Origin: Hymenolepis diminuta
Taxonomy: Eukaryota > Platyhelminthes > Cestoda > Cyclophyllidea > Hymenolepididae
Assembly: GCA_900708905.1 (NCBI GenBank)
Contig: CAADRB010000009.1
Span: 879,435 to 943,434, forward strand
Length of the DNA: 64,000 bases
Direction of reading: 5' to 3'
This document shows positions 62,431-64,000 of this stretch, piece after piece (the stretch's first letter is position 1; each line of letters begins with the position of its first letter). The notes below the pieces were generated by a model. The model was given only the letters and a program-made list of their open reading frames with translations, searched no databases and was not told the DNA's origin. Position numbers and translations under genes: made by a program.

Positions 62431-64000
62431 CTGATTGACCTTCTTTATAGTTTATCCAGTATCATCCATCTTAAAGTCAATGATATCAAATTAACAACTG
62501 TTTTAAACACTGGTCGACCAGGGATGTTTTAAAATCACAGCAGAAGACAGGTGTATATTCATATGGCGGCAGAAAATGTCCTTCTCCATAAACTCGGGAA
62601 ATTGCCTTAGAAGTTAGGTGATATAATTTTCAAACCTTATTGAATTCCCTATTCCGCAAATAAGAAGATCTCAGAGCTGACTTCGGCAACTCATAGATGG
62701 CAATGGAAGCGATAGGTGGGTAAGAGGTTGCTGTTAGTTACTGAATGCTAATGAACAAAATATTTATGTAGTTACTTGGGCATCAACTTCAAAAAAGTGT
62801 GGGAAAAGTAGATGTTGTCTGCTTGATATCATTAATTCTCTGCCAATAAAGTGCAGATGTGGGGACAGTTGTTAACAGGCCATTACAGTTGAGTATATAA
62901 TAATGTAACTGAATATTTTCCTTACCTCGGAAAAGGTTATTTTGGGACTAATTTAAAAAGGATGCGGTTACAAAATTATTTAAAATCCTGCCTCAAGGAA
63001 GTTTATAATGATACGTTGTGAAATAAAGTGGACAGAAAGGCTGATGATTTTTTGATTTACCTTTATTGTAAATCCCTCAGGCATTTCTCGAATTCTTACT
63101 ACTGCTTACTTATTTCAGATGCTATCAATGATAAAAAAGTGTAAATTTCTTTCTCTTTATGCATAATAATGACAGTAAATTTCGATTACTTTGGTGACCA
63201 ATTAAAACCTACTTTCAAAAATCAAAGATGAGGAATTTAGACATCCGTTTGTCACAATATTTTCGATGTTTAAGCAAAACCAATTGAAAGTTGCGTTTTA
63301 CTGATGTGGAAAATTTAAGTTTAGGATTAAAATAGCATTAATAACATTCAATCTTTAAATGAAATTATGAATTTAACAGTTTTATGGGTTAGAAATAATT
63401 TACAATTTATTGGTGCATTATTACATAAAAACACGCACTTAAGCAAATTTTCTAAACATGTTTCACTACGGGAGTTCAGCATGAACTGGGTTGCAGAGAA
63501 ATTCAAATATACGTAAAGAAAAAGAATTGAAATGACTTTAAGATTAATTCCTGAGCTTTATAAGAGTCTTACTCAACTTGGTACTTACAGATCGGTTGTA
63601 AAATATTTTCTGTTTACGTTTTTAACTGTTTCACGTTATAAAATTCATGTTTCATTATATTTTACCTCAGCATATAACTGAGAAAATTCTTACTTTAGGT
63701 GTTTCGCGCTTAATGATCGAATTCATTCACTTGGATAGACTGTTTTTTACAAAACCCGCTTTTTTCCGAATGCCGAGAAGGCAAATTAATATGTTTTTTT
63801 ATTATTCTAACATACTCATCCGGTTTATCATATCAAATAGATGATAATAAAAAGATATTTTAAAGGTAAAATGTGTTTTCATAGTTAACAACAGCAAATA
63901 ATTTATGCATATTTTTATCTTGAAAAATTCCAAAGCAAAGGCATCTTAGGCCTGCAACTTACTATGCGTCCCACATTACGCAAGAAAAGGAGAAAGTGAG
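62431..64000. other. 3' end of window, beyond the gypsy relic
   Basis: The first few hundred bases probably still belong to the retrotransposon (a degraded YGG.KC near 62565), but the signal fades. After about 62.7 kb nothing is supportable. Confidence 0.35.

Noticed and set aside
1..64000. CRISPR arrays, bacterial operons, tRNA or rRNA genes
   Set aside because: No regularly spaced identical repeats, no Shine-Dalgarno-led gene chains and no cloverleaf or rRNA-like segment were recognised by eye.

Overview
The window is eukaryotic nuclear DNA. It is strongly AT-rich, has no operons or ribosome-binding sites, and its few convincing coding segments are split by GT-AG introns. Almost all of it is non-coding sequence littered with decayed mobile elements. 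The best guess is a flatworm (Platyhelminthes, possibly parasitic). The grounds are a cathepsin L-like gene with a membrane anchor, introns that lengthen from 5' to 3' in both genes (a trend known from schistosomes), a tiny first intron, and mag-like Ty3/gypsy, mariner-like and LINE-like relics. This assignment is inference; no species is claimed.

There are two probable genes, both on the plus strand. The first (31119-32164, possibly starting at 31025) encodes a small secreted protein of 90 residues with a signal peptide, three cysteines and one dibasic site; it could be a peptide prohormone. The second (38407-47526, four exons) is a complete-looking papain-family (C1A) cathepsin L-like precursor of 354 residues. 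It has an N-terminal hydrophobic anchor, an I29 inhibitor prodomain and the full Gln/Cys/His/Asn active site, with unusual substitutions (NSFS instead of NSWG, GNFY instead of GNFD).

Downstream of the intact gene lies a decayed tandem paralogue. An exon 1 relic (52556-53002) aligns along its whole length but carries stops and has lost its splice donor. An exon 3 relic (57080-57240) has exactly the same length as the intact exon and is still open, but both of its splice sites are destroyed. A possible exon 2 remnant lies between them; no exon 4 copy was recognised. The distance between copies is 14,149 bases at exon 1 and 14,159 at exon 3, which suggests a tandem segmental duplication of about 14.15 kb.

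The mobile-element layer consists of two Ty3/gypsy relics (9.5-10.6 kb minus strand, with the gag start almost next to integrase; 61.6-62.4 kb plus strand, zinc knuckle to reverse transcriptase), an LTR-like block with a primer-binding-site-like edge at 14 kb, a mariner-like N-terminal fragment at 34.3 kb, a LINE-like 3' coding fragment at 48.7 kb, and a dynein-light-chain-like broken gene at 17.2 kb. A diverged non-coding repeat family (called family A here) recurs at least ten times, in both introns and intergenic DNA. The remaining long stretches were read by eye on both strands and showed no supportable gene. No tRNA, rRNA, CRISPR array or prokaryotic feature was seen. I did not find a clearly novel multi-gene system; the cathepsin gene with its relic and the small secreted-peptide gene are the items most worth follow-up.
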